This document shows, piece by piece, positions 10,266 through 20,500 of a stretch of DNA of 64,000 bases (the stretch's first letter is position 1; every line of letters starts with the position of its first letter). The notes below the pieces were generated by a model. The model ran no database searches, had not been told where the DNA came from, and was given only the letters and a program-made list of their open reading frames with translations. The stretch spans positions 1 through 64,000 of the forward strand of contig JAFLBM010000013.1 in assembly GCA_017303455.1 (NCBI GenBank), read 5' to 3'. The position numbers were made by a program, and so were the translations under genes. This stretch comes from Chitinophagales bacterium. GTDB taxonomy: Bacteria; Bacteroidota; Bacteroidia; Chitinophagales; Chitinophagaceae.

Positions 10266-11501
10266 TTAGCTTAATGATTGCCGGAGATCGTTAATAATAT
10301 CCTGCAGGTTTTCAATACCCACATTCATGCGTATCAACCCGTCAGTGATACCATATTTTTCTTTTTCTTCTTTGGGCACACTGTAGTGTGTCATAGATGC
10401 CGGATGGGAAAGTAAGGTATCGCAGGTGCCTAAGGAAACAGTGCGGACACACATTTTCAGTTTGTTCATAAAATCAATACCACCCTTCAAGCCGCTTTTC
10501 AATTCAAAACTGAGCATAGCTCCCGGGTGCCGCATTTGTTTCATGGCGGTGTAATGATCAGGATGACTGTCGAGCCCCGTATAGTTCACTTTGGCAACAG
10601 CGGGATGATTTTCTAAGAAGGCAGCTACTTCCATAGCATTGTGGCAATGCCGTTCCATTCTTACTTCCAGTGTTTTCATTCCCTGTATCAGTAAAAATGC
10701 ATCAAAGGCATTGGAGTTGCCACCTAATGTGCGGTGAACTTTGGTCATGGTTGTTTTCATCAGCTCCACATCTTTTCCTAACAGGATGCCGCCAATCGCC
10801 GTTCCATGTCCATTCAGGAATTTCGTAGTGGAATGAACAACATAATCAACAGCATATTTAAAAGGCTGTTGTAAATAAGGTGTGGCAAACGTGTTATCAC
10901 AAGCCGCTATAAGATTATACTTTTTAGCCAGTTTAGTCAGCTCATCAATATCCACACACTGAATAGTGGGGTTTGCCGGTGTTTCGATATAGAGCATCCT
11001 GATCGCCGGGTCAGCTTTCAATGCATCTTCCGTTTTTTGCAGGTCACGCATATCAATGATCACGGGTGTGATTTGCAGACCGGGTAAAATTTTAGTGATC
11101 AGTTCATTGGTGCCGCCATACAAAGAAAAATGACTGATGATCTTATCGCCGGGTTTCAGCGTTGCCAGCATCAGGGTGGAGATGGCGGCCATACCGGAAG
11201 CATGAAGAATGCCTTTGGCTTCGATCCCAAGCTGGAATGTTTCCAGCGCAGCGATCTTATCTTCTGCTTCTTTGATGGTTGGATTGCCCCAGCGGCTGTA
11301 AATAAAACCTTCCTCGGTTCCGTCGAAGCGGCGCATTCCCTGTTCGGCTGAATCAAATACGTAGGTACTGCTGGCATAGATAGGAACCAGGTGAGCATAC
11401 ATCGGATCTTTCACATGTCCGCCATGAACAGCCAGTGAACCCCATCCGGTCAGTACCTCTGCGGGTGAATCTTTTTTGGGTGGAAAATTATTATCGGGCA
11501 T
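10266..11501 (-). CDS. Trans-sulfuration family PLP enzyme (methionine gamma-lyase / cystathionine gamma-lyase-like)
   Basis: This 411-residue protein belongs to the Cys/Met metabolism PLP family. Lys227 in 'HSTTKFLNGHG' should bind PLP, and 'YSRWGNPT', 'ASGMAAI' and 'CDNTFATPYL' are family landmarks. Overall it resembles methionine gamma-lyases. However, the active-site Cys of the Pseudomonas enzyme, which sits after 'LYG', is Gly here ('LYGGT', Gly130), so the specificity could be cystathionine or homoserine-derivative chemistry instead. The frame extends to 11582, but ATG 11501 (MPDNNF) gives the usual length and leaves an 83-base divergent gap to the DinB-like gene. It leads a likely two-gene operon with the downstream acetyltransferase. 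Confidence 0.85.
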   Translation of the reverse strand: MPDNNFPPKKDSPAEVLTGWGSLAVHGGHVKDPMYAHLVPIYASSTYVFDSAEQGMRRFDGTEEGFIYSRWGNPTIKEAEDKIAALETFQLGIEAKGILHASGMAAISTLMLATLKPGDKIISHFSLYGGTNELITKILPGLQITPVIIDMRDLQKTEDALKADPAIRMLYIETPANPTIQCVDIDELTKLAKKYNLIAACDNTFATPYLQQPFKYAVDYVVHSTTKFLNGHGTAIGGILLGKDVELMKTTMTKVHRTLGGNSNAFDAFLLIQGMKTLEVRMERHCHNAMEVAAFLENHPAVAKVNYTGLDSHPDHYTAMKQMRHPGAMLSFELKSGLKGGIDFMNKLKMCVRTVSLGTCDTLLSHPASMTHYSVPKEEKEKYGITDGLIRMNVGIENLQDIINDLRQSLS

Positions 11502-11584
11502 TGGTATAAAGACTTTTAATTTTGAAGAGAGCTGCACAAATATCCTGCTTATTGACTGAATACTGAAAAGAGAAGTTATCATTG

Positions 11585-12082
11585 ATGAAAGAACTACTGA
11601 AACAACTTGCTGCTTACAACACCTGGGCCACCCAACGGATGGCAGAAGCCATACTGACCGTACCGGAAGAAAAACAAACAGCGGTGCTTCCGAGCAGTTA
11701 TGAAAGCCTGCAACGAACCTTGCTGCATATGTGGGATGCGGAAAGCATCTGGTGGCAGCGGATGAAACTGCATGAACGTTTTGTGCGGCCCAGCGATAAT
11801 TTCAATGGCACCACCCGGGATGTGGTGAACGGCTTACTCAGTCAGTCAAAACTCTGGGAAGGCTGGGTCAATGCGGCATCGGATTATTCATTGGATCATG
11901 TCTTTGAATACCGGGATAATAAACGGGAGCAGGTAAAGATGCCCATTTATCAAATGCTGCTGCATGTGTTCAATCATGGTACTTACCACCGGGGGCAGCT
12001 TGTCAATATGCTCCGCCAGTTGGGAGTGGAAAAGATACCCGGAACTGACTTTGCCTTATGGATCAGAGCCCGGCGTGTCTGA
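11585..12082 (+). CDS. DinB family putative metal-dependent protein
   Basis: This 165-residue protein has the DinB/YfiT four-helix fold pattern. One histidine lies in 'LLHMWDAE' and two more in 'HVFNHGTYHRGQL', matching the three-His metal site of the family. Members include damage-inducible proteins and thiol-dependent transferases; the precise reaction cannot be read from sequence. I preferred ATG 11585 over TTG 11582. The last sense codon (Val) and the TGA stop lie inside a 31-bp repeat (12076-12106), so the C-terminus is set by the repeat. It is transcribed divergently from the trans-sulfuration gene. Confidence 0.85.
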   Translation: MKELLKQLAAYNTWATQRMAEAILTVPEEKQTAVLPSSYESLQRTLLHMWDAESIWWQRMKLHERFVRPSDNFNGTTRDVVNGLLSQSKLWEGWVNAASDYSLDHVFEYRDNKREQVKMPIYQMLLHVFNHGTYHRGQLVNMLRQLGVEKIPGTDFALWIRARRV

Positions 12083-12106
12083 CGTCTCGCAGAGCGTCTG
12101 ACACAT
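12076..12106 (+). repeat. 31-bp hairpin repeat, copy 1, overlapping the DinB-like stop codon
   Basis: The sequence from TGTCTGACG to GACACAT is identical over 31 bases to the reverse complement of 12811-12841. It folds as a hairpin: GTGTC (12075-12079) pairs with GACAC (12100-12104), GACG with CGTC, and CTC with GAG around a GCA loop, with one T/T mismatch and one bulged T. The stop codon TGA of the upstream gene is bases 5-7 of the repeat. No clear T-tract follows, so it may be a REP-like element rather than a classic terminator. Confidence 0.85.
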
Positions 12107-12189
12107 TGTTAATAAAGCAAAGCGATCATTTCTTTGATAAAAATAAATTATCAGGCCCTGATTTTGTAATCTGGACAAGAAAGAGAATG

Positions 12190-12693
12190 TTACTTACTTC
12201 TTCGTACAAGAAATTCCCCGTCAGTTATTTTTACACTGTCAGACTCATCATCAGTATATAAGTATGCGCCTGTAAAAGTTCCTTTAATATACTGCTCATT
12301 CATTTCGTGGAGTGTAATAAAAAAAGGAGATGGAGACATGAAGGTAATATGCGTTGAATAGGCGGTTTGCCCTTGGTCTTTGTAGAATTCAGCAGAAACG
12401 AAATTAGTCGGATCATCAAGACTTGAGTAGGTTCCTGTTCTTATAGAACCGTTTTTATGAATTCCAAACGTAAGATTTGTTTTCACACTATTAGACGAAA
12501 ACAAGAAATCATTAGTACCCGCAATAGTAGTATTGGGTTTTAATGAGCATACATTGAGCCCGGAATGATTAATTAATGTGTCATTTAGCTTGAACCTGAC
12601 GTAATAACTTACAGCGGGTTCATTATCCTTTTTCGAACAGGATAATAATGAAATAAAGAAGAAGGCAATAAGGGACAAAAAAAACAGTTTCAT
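12190..12693 (-). CDS. Small lipoprotein of unknown function
   Basis: This 167-residue protein has a lipoprotein signal: a hydrophobic N-terminus followed by the lipobox 'LLSCSKKD', with Cys19 as the likely lipidation site. The rest looks like a beta-rich envelope domain ('FKLNDTLINHSG', 'GTYSSLDD', 'ITDGEFLVRRSK'), a style common in Bacteroidota lipoproteins. I do not recognise the family. The gene reads as more AT-rich than fabH or the DinB-like gene beside it. It is enclosed by the two inverted copies of a 31-bp repeat, which raises the possibility of later insertion. It appears to be transcribed alone. Confidence 0.75.
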   Translation of the reverse strand: MKLFFLSLIAFFFISLLSCSKKDNEPAVSYYVRFKLNDTLINHSGLNVCSLKPNTTIAGTNDFLFSSNSVKTNLTFGIHKNGSIRTGTYSSLDDPTNFVSAEFYKDQGQTAYSTHITFMSPSPFFITLHEMNEQYIKGTFTGAYLYTDDESDSVKITDGEFLVRRSK

Positions 12694-12810
12694 AGCGCAT
12701 AAGGTTTAGGATATAAATTTAGTTTCTTTTTTAGGATATTCTAATACCCCGGCTCAGGGTAATTCACACAAGGGGTGCTTTTTTACCAGCGTAGATATCC
12801 AATGTAAACC

Positions 12811-12841
12811 ATGTGTCAGACGCTCTGCGAGACGTCAGACA
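12811..12841 (-). repeat. 31-bp hairpin repeat, copy 2, overlapping the fabH stop codon
   Basis: This is a perfect inverted copy of 12076-12106. Read on the minus strand it begins TGTCTGACG, and the fabH stop codon TGA (12837-12835) again falls at bases 5-7. Both flanking genes therefore end with GTC TGA at exactly the same place in the repeat and in the same relative orientation. The pair encloses the small lipoprotein gene. Confidence 0.85.
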
Positions 12842-13833
12842 GTATACGCCCATTTCACCAGCGTTGCTCCCCAGGTAAACCCGCCGCCAAATGCAGCCAG
12901 CACAATATTATCGCCTTTGTTCAACCTGCTTTCCCATTCCCACAAACAAAGAGGTATGGTGCCGGCTGTGGTGTTACCATATTTCTCAATATTGATCATT
13001 ACTTTTTCTTTGGGCAGACCCATCCGGCTGGCAGTGGCATCAATGATGCGAAGGTTGGCCTGGTGAGGTACCAGCCAGGCAATATCATCACCGGTAAGTT
13101 TATTTCTTTCTAATAATTCAGCACTTACATCCGCCATTCCTTTTACTGCAAACTTGAAAACAGCCTGGCCTTCCTGGTAAGCAAAATGCTCCTTAGCCAT
13201 CACGGTTTCTATACTCGCAGGTTTTAAAGAGCCACCGGCTTTCATATGCAGGTAATTACTGCCGCTGCCATCACTTCTCAGGATGCTGTCCTGTATTCCA
13301 TATCCCTCTTCATTGGGTTCCAGTAAAACAGCACCGGCACCATCGCCAAAAATGATACAAGTGGCCCGGTCGGTATAATCAACAATAGCACTCATCTTAT
13401 CCGCACCGCAAACCACTACTTTTTTATAACGGCCACTTTCAATCAGGGCCGCACCCTGGGTAAGCGAATATAAAAAACCCGAGCAGGCAGCAGACACATC
13501 AAAACCCCAGGCATTTTTAGCGCCGAGCTTATCGCAGGCAATATTAGCGGTGGAAGGGAAGACCATATCCGGGGTAACCGTTCCGACGATCAGGCAATCG
13601 ATCTCTTCCGGGCTGATACCTCTTTTCTCACACAGTTGCCTCACCGCAGGCACCACCATGTCAGACGTCGCTTTTCCTTCACCCCTCAGTATCCTTCTTT
13701 CGGAGATACCAGTCCTTGTGCGGATCCACTCATCATTGGTGTCCACCATTTTTTCCAGGTCGAAGTTCGTCAGTTTGTCTTCCGGGACATAGCCGCCAAC
13801 TGCGGTGATAGCGGCTGTTATTTTTTTACTCAT
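12835..13833 (-). CDS. fabH: Beta-ketoacyl-ACP synthase III
   Basis: This 332-residue enzyme condenses an acyl-CoA primer with malonyl-ACP to start fatty acid synthesis in the cytoplasm. The catalytic triad is visible: Cys117 in 'AACSG', His in 'VPHQAN', and Asn in '[10 protein letters not shown]'. The '[11 protein letters not shown]' motif and a glycine-rich C-terminal '[10 protein letters not shown]' are also present. Length matches the family. It does not sit in an rpmF-plsX-fabH operon here; it stands alone between a repeat and the divergent ruvA gene. Several Bacteroidota carry more than one FabH-like gene, so this may be one paralogue. Its stop codon lies in a 31-bp hairpin repeat. Confidence 0.93.
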   Translation of the reverse strand: MSKKITAAITAVGGYVPEDKLTNFDLEKMVDTNDEWIRTRTGISERRILRGEGKATSDMVVPAVRQLCEKRGISPEEIDCLIVGTVTPDMVFPSTANIACDKLGAKNAWGFDVSAACSGFLYSLTQGAALIESGRYKKVVVCGADKMSAIVDYTDRATCIIFGDGAGAVLLEPNEEGYGIQDSILRSDGSGSNYLHMKAGGSLKPASIETVMAKEHFAYQEGQAVFKFAVKGMADVSAELLERNKLTGDDIAWLVPHQANLRIIDATASRMGLPKEKVMINIEKYGNTTAGTIPLCLWEWESRLNKGDNIVLAAFGGGFTWGATLVKWAYTV

Positions 13834-13864
13834 TGCGGGATTGAATTTTACCAGTGAAAGTGCT

Positions 13865-13872
13865 CAAAGGTA
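13865..13872 (-). promoter_or_regulatory. Candidate -7 box for fabH
   Basis: On the minus strand this reads TACCTTTG, an exact match to the Bacteroidota -7 consensus TAnnTTTG, ending 31 bases before the fabH ATG. No clean TTTG -33 box is seen about 20 bases upstream, so support is limited. Confidence 0.4.
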
Positions 13873-13954
13873 AGTGGTAGGATGGAATTAAGGAAAATCA
13901 GTGTCCGGCGCTAATTACCAATGCCCAATTAGCCAATTCCTTATTTTCGCAGCC

Positions 13955-14536
13955 ATGATAGCTTACCTGAAAGGAGATTTTGTGCATAAAAGCCCCGCTG
14001 TTGTACATGTGGATGTGCAGGGAGTGGGCTATGAAGTGCAGATCAGCCTGAATACCTACTCAAAAATACAGGGACTGGAAAAGGGAATACTGCATACCAG
14101 CCTGCTGATCCGGGAAGATGCCCATATCCTGTATGGTTTTTTTGACCTGGCAGAAAAAGAGATGTTTCAGCAGTTGATCGCTGTGTCGGGTATTGGTGCC
14201 TCCACTGCCCGGGTGATGCTATCATATATGAAGCCTGACGAACTGGCCCGGGCCATCGTTTTGGGCGATACAAAGACCCTGGAAGGCATTAAAGGTATTG
14301 GTAAAAAGACGGCCGAGCGAATGGTGGTAGAGCTGCGGGATAAGCTGGCCAAACAGCCTGTAGAATCAAATATTTCACCCATGAAAAACAATACTTTGCA
14401 TACAGATGCGTTAAATGCACTGACGGCATTGGGCATCAGCAGGCAAGCTGCTGAACTGGCTGTTCAAAAGACGCTGACCGCAGATCCCCATCTTTCCGTT
14501 GAGGAGCTGATCAAGAAAGCACTTCGTACCATCTGA
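13955..14536 (+). CDS. ruvA: Holliday junction branch migration protein RuvA
   Basis: This 193-residue protein binds four-way DNA junctions and loads the RuvB motor during recombination. Domain I (OB fold) begins 'MIAYLKGDFVHKSP'. Domain II has the helix-hairpin-helix 'GIKGIGKKTAERMVVELRDKL'. Domain III at the C-terminus ('ALTALGISRQAAELAVQ') contacts RuvB. An in-frame GTG at 13901 would add 18 residues with no family counterpart, so ATG 13955 is chosen. A near-consensus TATTTTCG box lies a few bases before this ATG. sprA follows 41 bases downstream on the same strand. Confidence 0.95.
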   Translation: MIAYLKGDFVHKSPAVVHVDVQGVGYEVQISLNTYSKIQGLEKGILHTSLLIREDAHILYGFFDLAEKEMFQQLIAVSGIGASTARVMLSYMKPDELARAIVLGDTKTLEGIKGIGKKTAERMVVELRDKLAKQPVESNISPMKNNTLHTDALNALTALGISRQAAELAVQKTLTADPHLSVEELIKKALRTI

Positions 14537-14577
14537 TATCCAATGAATATTTCTGGAAACTAATTGATTAAGAGACA

Positions 14578-17500
14578 TTGAACCTTAAGACTGCTCATAT
14601 CTTCCGTACATTGGTATCTATAGCCATGTTGTTTGCCTTTATTGGGGAGGCAAATGCCCGTTATTTTCAAACCAACCAGCAACAACCACCGGATACGACT
14701 CCCCGGTTCCCCTTACGGGACCGTCCGGGTGACCCTTACTCTTACCCGAACAGAAATACATTCGACTTAAGGGACACCGCTTTCATCAAAAAAACAGTAG
14801 AGTACGACCCGGTAACAAAACAATATTATATCGTTGAAAAGATAGGGAGCCAGTATTACCGCACACCCACTTCCTTTACCATGGAAGAATTTGTCCGCAT
14901 GCAGGGCAAAAAAGACGAGGAAGATTATTTTAAGAAGAGGGCTAACCTGCTGGCCAATATGAACCGCCGGATGACAAGACCTGTGTTCAAAGTATCAGGC
15001 GACTGGTTCAACCGGATTGTTGGAAATGGAAAGATTGATATCCGTCCGTCTGGGTATGTAGATATCCTGGCTGGTTATAATGGCCAGGTGATCAAGAACC
15101 CAACGTTGCCGGAAAGGGCCAGGAATAACGGCATGTTTGATTTTAACATGAATTCGCAGTTGCAGATGGACGCCAATATCGGCGACAAACTGAAACTGCC
15201 GATCAACTATAACACCTTAGCCAATTTTGATTTTGAGAACCAGATCAAATTAGATTACCAGGCCAAGGGCGATGAGATACTCCGCCTGTTCCAGGCCGGC
15301 GTGGTCAACTTTACTACCAAGAGCACCCTGATACCCGGTGCTCAATCCCTGTTCGGGGTAAAAACACAATTACAATTTGGTAAACTATTCGTTACCGGTG
15401 TATTGGCCAACCAGCGTTCGCAACGGCAATCATTAGGATTGCAGGGCGGAACAGCTTCACAAAGTTTTACCCTGAAAGCGGATGAATATGATGAGAACCG
15501 CCACTTCCTGTTATCACAATATTTCAGGAGTAATTTCAATACGGCGATGCAGCAATTGCCGATCGTTAATTCCGAGATACAGATCTTAAAGATGGAAGTA
15601 TGGGTAACGAACCGGAACGGAAGCACTACTGATACAAGAGATGTTGTAGCACTCATGGACCTGGGCGAAACAACTCCTTTTGGTCCCTGGGCCAATGGTA
15701 ACACGGATGTAAAACCATTCAACAATGCCAACAATCTTTATCCAGCGATACTGGCAAATCCCAATGCCCGTAATTCTTCACAGGTGCAAAGTATTTTGAC
15801 AGGAGGAGGTTTTAATCTGCAACCGGTACAGGATTTTGAAAAAACATTTGCCCGTAAATTATTGGCGACTGATTATTATTACAACCCGAGGATCGGGTTT
15901 CTTTCGTTGAACCAGCCCCTGCAGCCTGATGAAGTGCTGGGGGTGGCGTTTCAATATACATTCAGAGGCCGTGTGTACCAGGTGGGAGAATTTTCACAAG
16001 ATGTGCCGCCGGATACAACCGGAACTTCACAACGGGTTTTATTCCTGAAATTATTAAAAGCTACATCACAACGAACCAATCTCCCGATCTGGGACCTGAT
16101 GATGAAGAACGTTTATTCGGTTGGATATGGCCAGCTTGAAAGACAGGATTTTACATTGGATGTACTATACGAAGAGCCAAGCCTCGGTGAAAAAAGATAT
16201 TTACCTACTACAGATGTACTGACCAATTTCCAATACCAGCCATTGATCACACAGCTCAACCTTGACCGGCTGAATAACCAGAATGACCCGCAGCCGGATG
16301 GTAAGTTTGACTTTGTGGAAGGCTTCACCGTCATCTCTTCGCAAAGCCGGATCGTATTCCCGGTACTGGAACCTTTCGGTCGTGATTTGGATTATGTGTA
16401 CGGCACGCAGGCGCAGCGGGACCGTTATTTGTTCTATCCCTTATATGATACCATCAAAGCCATTGCACAAACTTTTGCCAACCTGAACCGCTTCAAAATA
16501 AGTGGCCGCTCCAAAACAAGCGGTGCCAATGGTGATTACCAGTTAGGCTACAATATTCCAAGAGGATCAGTAACAGTTACGGCCGGCGGACAGACCTTAC
16601 AGGAGAACGTAGATTACGAGATCAATTATGACCTCGGTACGCTGCGAGTAGTGAACCAGGCCATCATTGCATCCGGTGTGCCCGTGAATATACAATTTGA
16701 GAACCAGGCAGCTTTTGGGTTACAGCAAAAGAATTATATGGGTCTGCGGTTGGATTACCTGGCCAGTAAAAAACTAACCATCGGCGGTACAATTGCCAAA
16801 CTGGGCGAAAGACCTTTCTTCCTCAAACAATCCTATGGTGAAGACCCGGTGCGTAATACCATGTATGGAATGGATGTGGATTATAAAAGTGATATACCCC
16901 GCTTAACGAAATGGCTGGATAAATTGCCTTTCTATTCCACCAAAGCCATGTCTTCTATTACTGCTTATGCAGAAGGTGCTTTCCTGAAGCCGGGTCACCC
17001 CAGGCAGATCAATGCAAATAAAAATGACAAGGGTGGCCTTTCTTATATAGATGATTTTGAAGGCACCCGTGCTGCTATTGACCTTCGGTTCCCGCTGATC
17101 AACTGGGCACTGGCTTCTATACCACAAGGAAATAATAATGACAACGGCTCAGCTCCTTTGTTTCCTGAGTCTGCTTTATCAAATGATTCAGGAAGTGGTT
17201 TTAACAGGGCGAAATTAGCCTGGTATAATATTGAACCTATACTACAGGAAAAAAGAAACTCCAGCAACCCTCTGCGCAATAACCTGGCTGAATTATCAAA
17301 ACCGGAAACAAGACAGGTATTACAACAGGAGATTTTTCCAAGAAGAAGTTTGGATTTCGGCCAGGGATTGCTGACTACGTTTGATCTGGCTTTTTATCCA
17401 AAAGATAAAGGGCCGTATAATTTTGAAAGCCGGAATACAAGATTTAATGCACAGGGCCAGCTCACCAACCCGAGAAGTTCATGGGGCGGCCTGATGCGGA

Positions 17501-20500
17501 ATATTGACCAGATCGATTTTGAAACCGGTAATATTGAATATATCGAGTTCTGGTTACAGGATCCATTTATAGAAAATACAGCTAATCCCAGTAATACCGG
17601 CCGGTTGTATTTCAACCTCGGTAATATTTCAGAAGATATTCTGAAAGACGGGAAACGGTTTTATGAAAACGGTTTGCCAACTCCCACCATTCCATCACCA
17701 ATAGATAATAATACCACCTGGGGTAAAGTGCCTTCCAATCCTTTACAGGTTACCAATGCTTTCAGCAATAACCCGGAAGACCGTCAATTCCAGGATGTGG
17801 GTTTTGATGGATTGACAGATGATGAAGAGAAAGCCAAATTCTTAAATTACCTGAATAACCTGCAGGCCAATTTTGGTGCCAACTCACAGGCGTATCAAAA
17901 TGCAGCACCGGATCCTTCAGCCGATAATTTCAAACCTTACCGGGATGAAAGTTTTGATGCAGCAGGAACAGGCATCTTAGGCCGGTATAAGAATATCAAC
18001 AACCCGCATGGTAATTCTCCGGTTTCTAACAACAACAGCCAGTTCATTAATGCCTTCACACAATACCCCGATGCGGAAGAACTGAACCGGGATAATACAC
18101 TGAATGAAGTGGAAGAATATTTCCAGTATAAAGTGGATATCAAGCCGAATATGTTGCCCGGTACAAATTTTATCACCGATAAAAGAAGAGTGACCGTATC
18201 GCTGGCTGATGGAACAAGCCGTGATGAAGACTGGTATCTCTTCCGTATTCCTGTAGCGCAATACCAGGTGAAAGTGGGTAATATTCCTGATTTCAAATCC
18301 ATCCGTTTCATCCGGATGTTTGTGACGGGTTTTGATGACTCCGTTGTCATGCGTTTTGGTAAACTGGAACTGATCCGTAACCAGTGGCGCAAATTCAAAT
18401 ATGAAATTGATACATTGGGTAATTACATAAACCTGCCGGGTACAGATCCTGTAACTGTTAATACACTGGCGGTGAATATTGAGGAGAATGATACAAGACA
18501 ACCTATTCCGTATGTGATCCCTCCCGGTATTGAAAGACAGCAGCAGTACAGCAATAACAATGTACAATTGTTCCTGAATGAACAATCACTCAGTGTGCAG
18601 TTGTGTAATCTTCCTTCCAAAGAATCCCGGGGTGTATTCAAAACCATGAACCTGGATATGCGGCAGTATGCAAAACTGAGAATGTTTATCCATGCAGAAG
18701 CGTCGAATGATCCGGATGCGGTGCAGGATAATGAACTGACCGGGGTGATCCGTATCGGTAATGATTTTGCCGGTAACTATTATGAAGTAAGAGTGCCGCT
18801 GAAAAAAACAGAATGGGGAGCAAGAGACAGTTTATTGATCTGGCCGGAAGCTAATAATCTTGATTTCGATCTTGAAGAACTGACCCGGTTGAAGAGCCGG
18901 AGAAACAGGTCTGGCTTCTCTCCATCACAATATTACAGCGAAACATTAGCGGATGGTAGAAAATATGCCGTGATCGGTAACCCCAACCTTGGTGAAGTAA
19001 GAGGTATGTTGCTGGCCGTGGAGAATTCTGGTAACCGCCCTGTTTGTGCCGAAGTATGGTTCAATGAACTGCGTTTTTCTAATCTGGATGAAGAAGGAGG
19101 CTGGGCCGCATTAGGCCGGGTGGACTTGCGGCTGGCTGACCTGGGTGCGATAACATTAGCCGGTACGGCCAAGAGCAGAGGCTTTGGTACATTGGAACAA
19201 AGAGTGAATGAAAGAAGCCGGGAAGATATCTACACATTCGACCTGTCTGCTAATATTGACGCCGGTAAATTATTACCGAAGAAACTGGGCATACAACTTC
19301 CTGTTTATGCTGGTATCAGTCAAACCTCCAGCACACCGGAATACGATCCTTATGATCTTGATATCAAACTGGAGGATAAATTAAAAGATGCTGCTCCGAA
19401 GGATAAAGATTCTATCCGCAGCAATGCACAGGATGTATCCACCATCAAAACAGTGAACCTGACCAATGCTAAAAAAGTAAAAACAGATGGTAAGCGGCCG
19501 AAGATCTGGAGTGTGAGCAATTTTGATTTCAACTATTCATATATCGAAACCAAGCGGCATAACCCGTTAATTGAAAATGACCTGTTGCGGCGCACCCGCG
19601 GTGCTATCGGGTATAACTATGCACCGCAGCCACGGTTCGTGGAGCCATTCAAGAAACTGATCAAATCGAAATCAAAATGGCTGACACTGATTAAAGAATT
19701 TAATTTCAACTATGCGCCATCGCAGCTTTCTTTCCGGGCTGATGTGTTCCGGCAGTTTGGTGCGATCCGCCCGAGAAATGTGGGAGGCGGTACCTATAAA
19801 ATTCCTGAGACCTACGACAAGTATTTCACCTTCGACCGCTATTATATCATGCAATGGAACCTCACCCGTTCTATTTCCATTGACTTCAATGCAACCAATA
19901 ATGCAAGGATAGATGAACCTTTTGGACGTATTGATACCAAAGAGAAAAAAGATTCTGTTCGTAAGAATTTATTCAAAGGAGGCAGGAATACACAGTACCA
20001 GCAGGATGTGACCCTGACCTACAATGTGCCTACGCAGAAGTTCCCTTTACTGGACTGGACAACGATGAGGGCTTCCTATAATACCAAGTATAACTGGCTG
20101 GCTTCATCCCTGCTGGCAAGAGAGTTGGGGAATACTTTGTCCAACACACAAACAAGAACGGTCAACGGTGAATTCAACTTTGAGCAGTTATATAATAAAT
20201 CAAGATTGCTGCGGTCCATCAGCAGCCCGAATAGTAATCCATCCGGCAAGAAGAGCGGGAAAGACAGTACAGGCAAGAGCAGTAAACCGGTACCAATGAA
20301 ACCGATCAATGTGATCAAGAGTTTCCTGGTTGATTCGTTGCTGGCAAAGATGTCACCCAAGGAAAGAAAAAAAGCGATCAGGGCCGACCGTAAAAGAATG
20401 CGGGAAGAAAGAAGAAGACTGAAACAGCAGACCCGGAATATGCCGATGGAACTGGGTGGTGCAGTGAAAACAATTGGTGGCCTGGTAACGGCGTTAAAAA

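Noticed and set aside
11502..11582. 27-codon N-terminal extension of the trans-sulfuration enzyme
   Set aside because: It would reach the start codon of the divergent DinB-like gene, leaving no promoter space, and the family does not need it.
12076..12841. Insertion sequence bounded by 31-bp terminal repeats
   Set aside because: No transposase lies between the repeats, and each repeat is itself a hairpin, unlike normal IS ends. A REP-like or cassette origin is kept as a possibility instead.
17977..18585. 202-residue antisense frame inside sprA
   Set aside because: It is the shadow of a long, well-supported coding frame and has no signal, domain or start context of its own.
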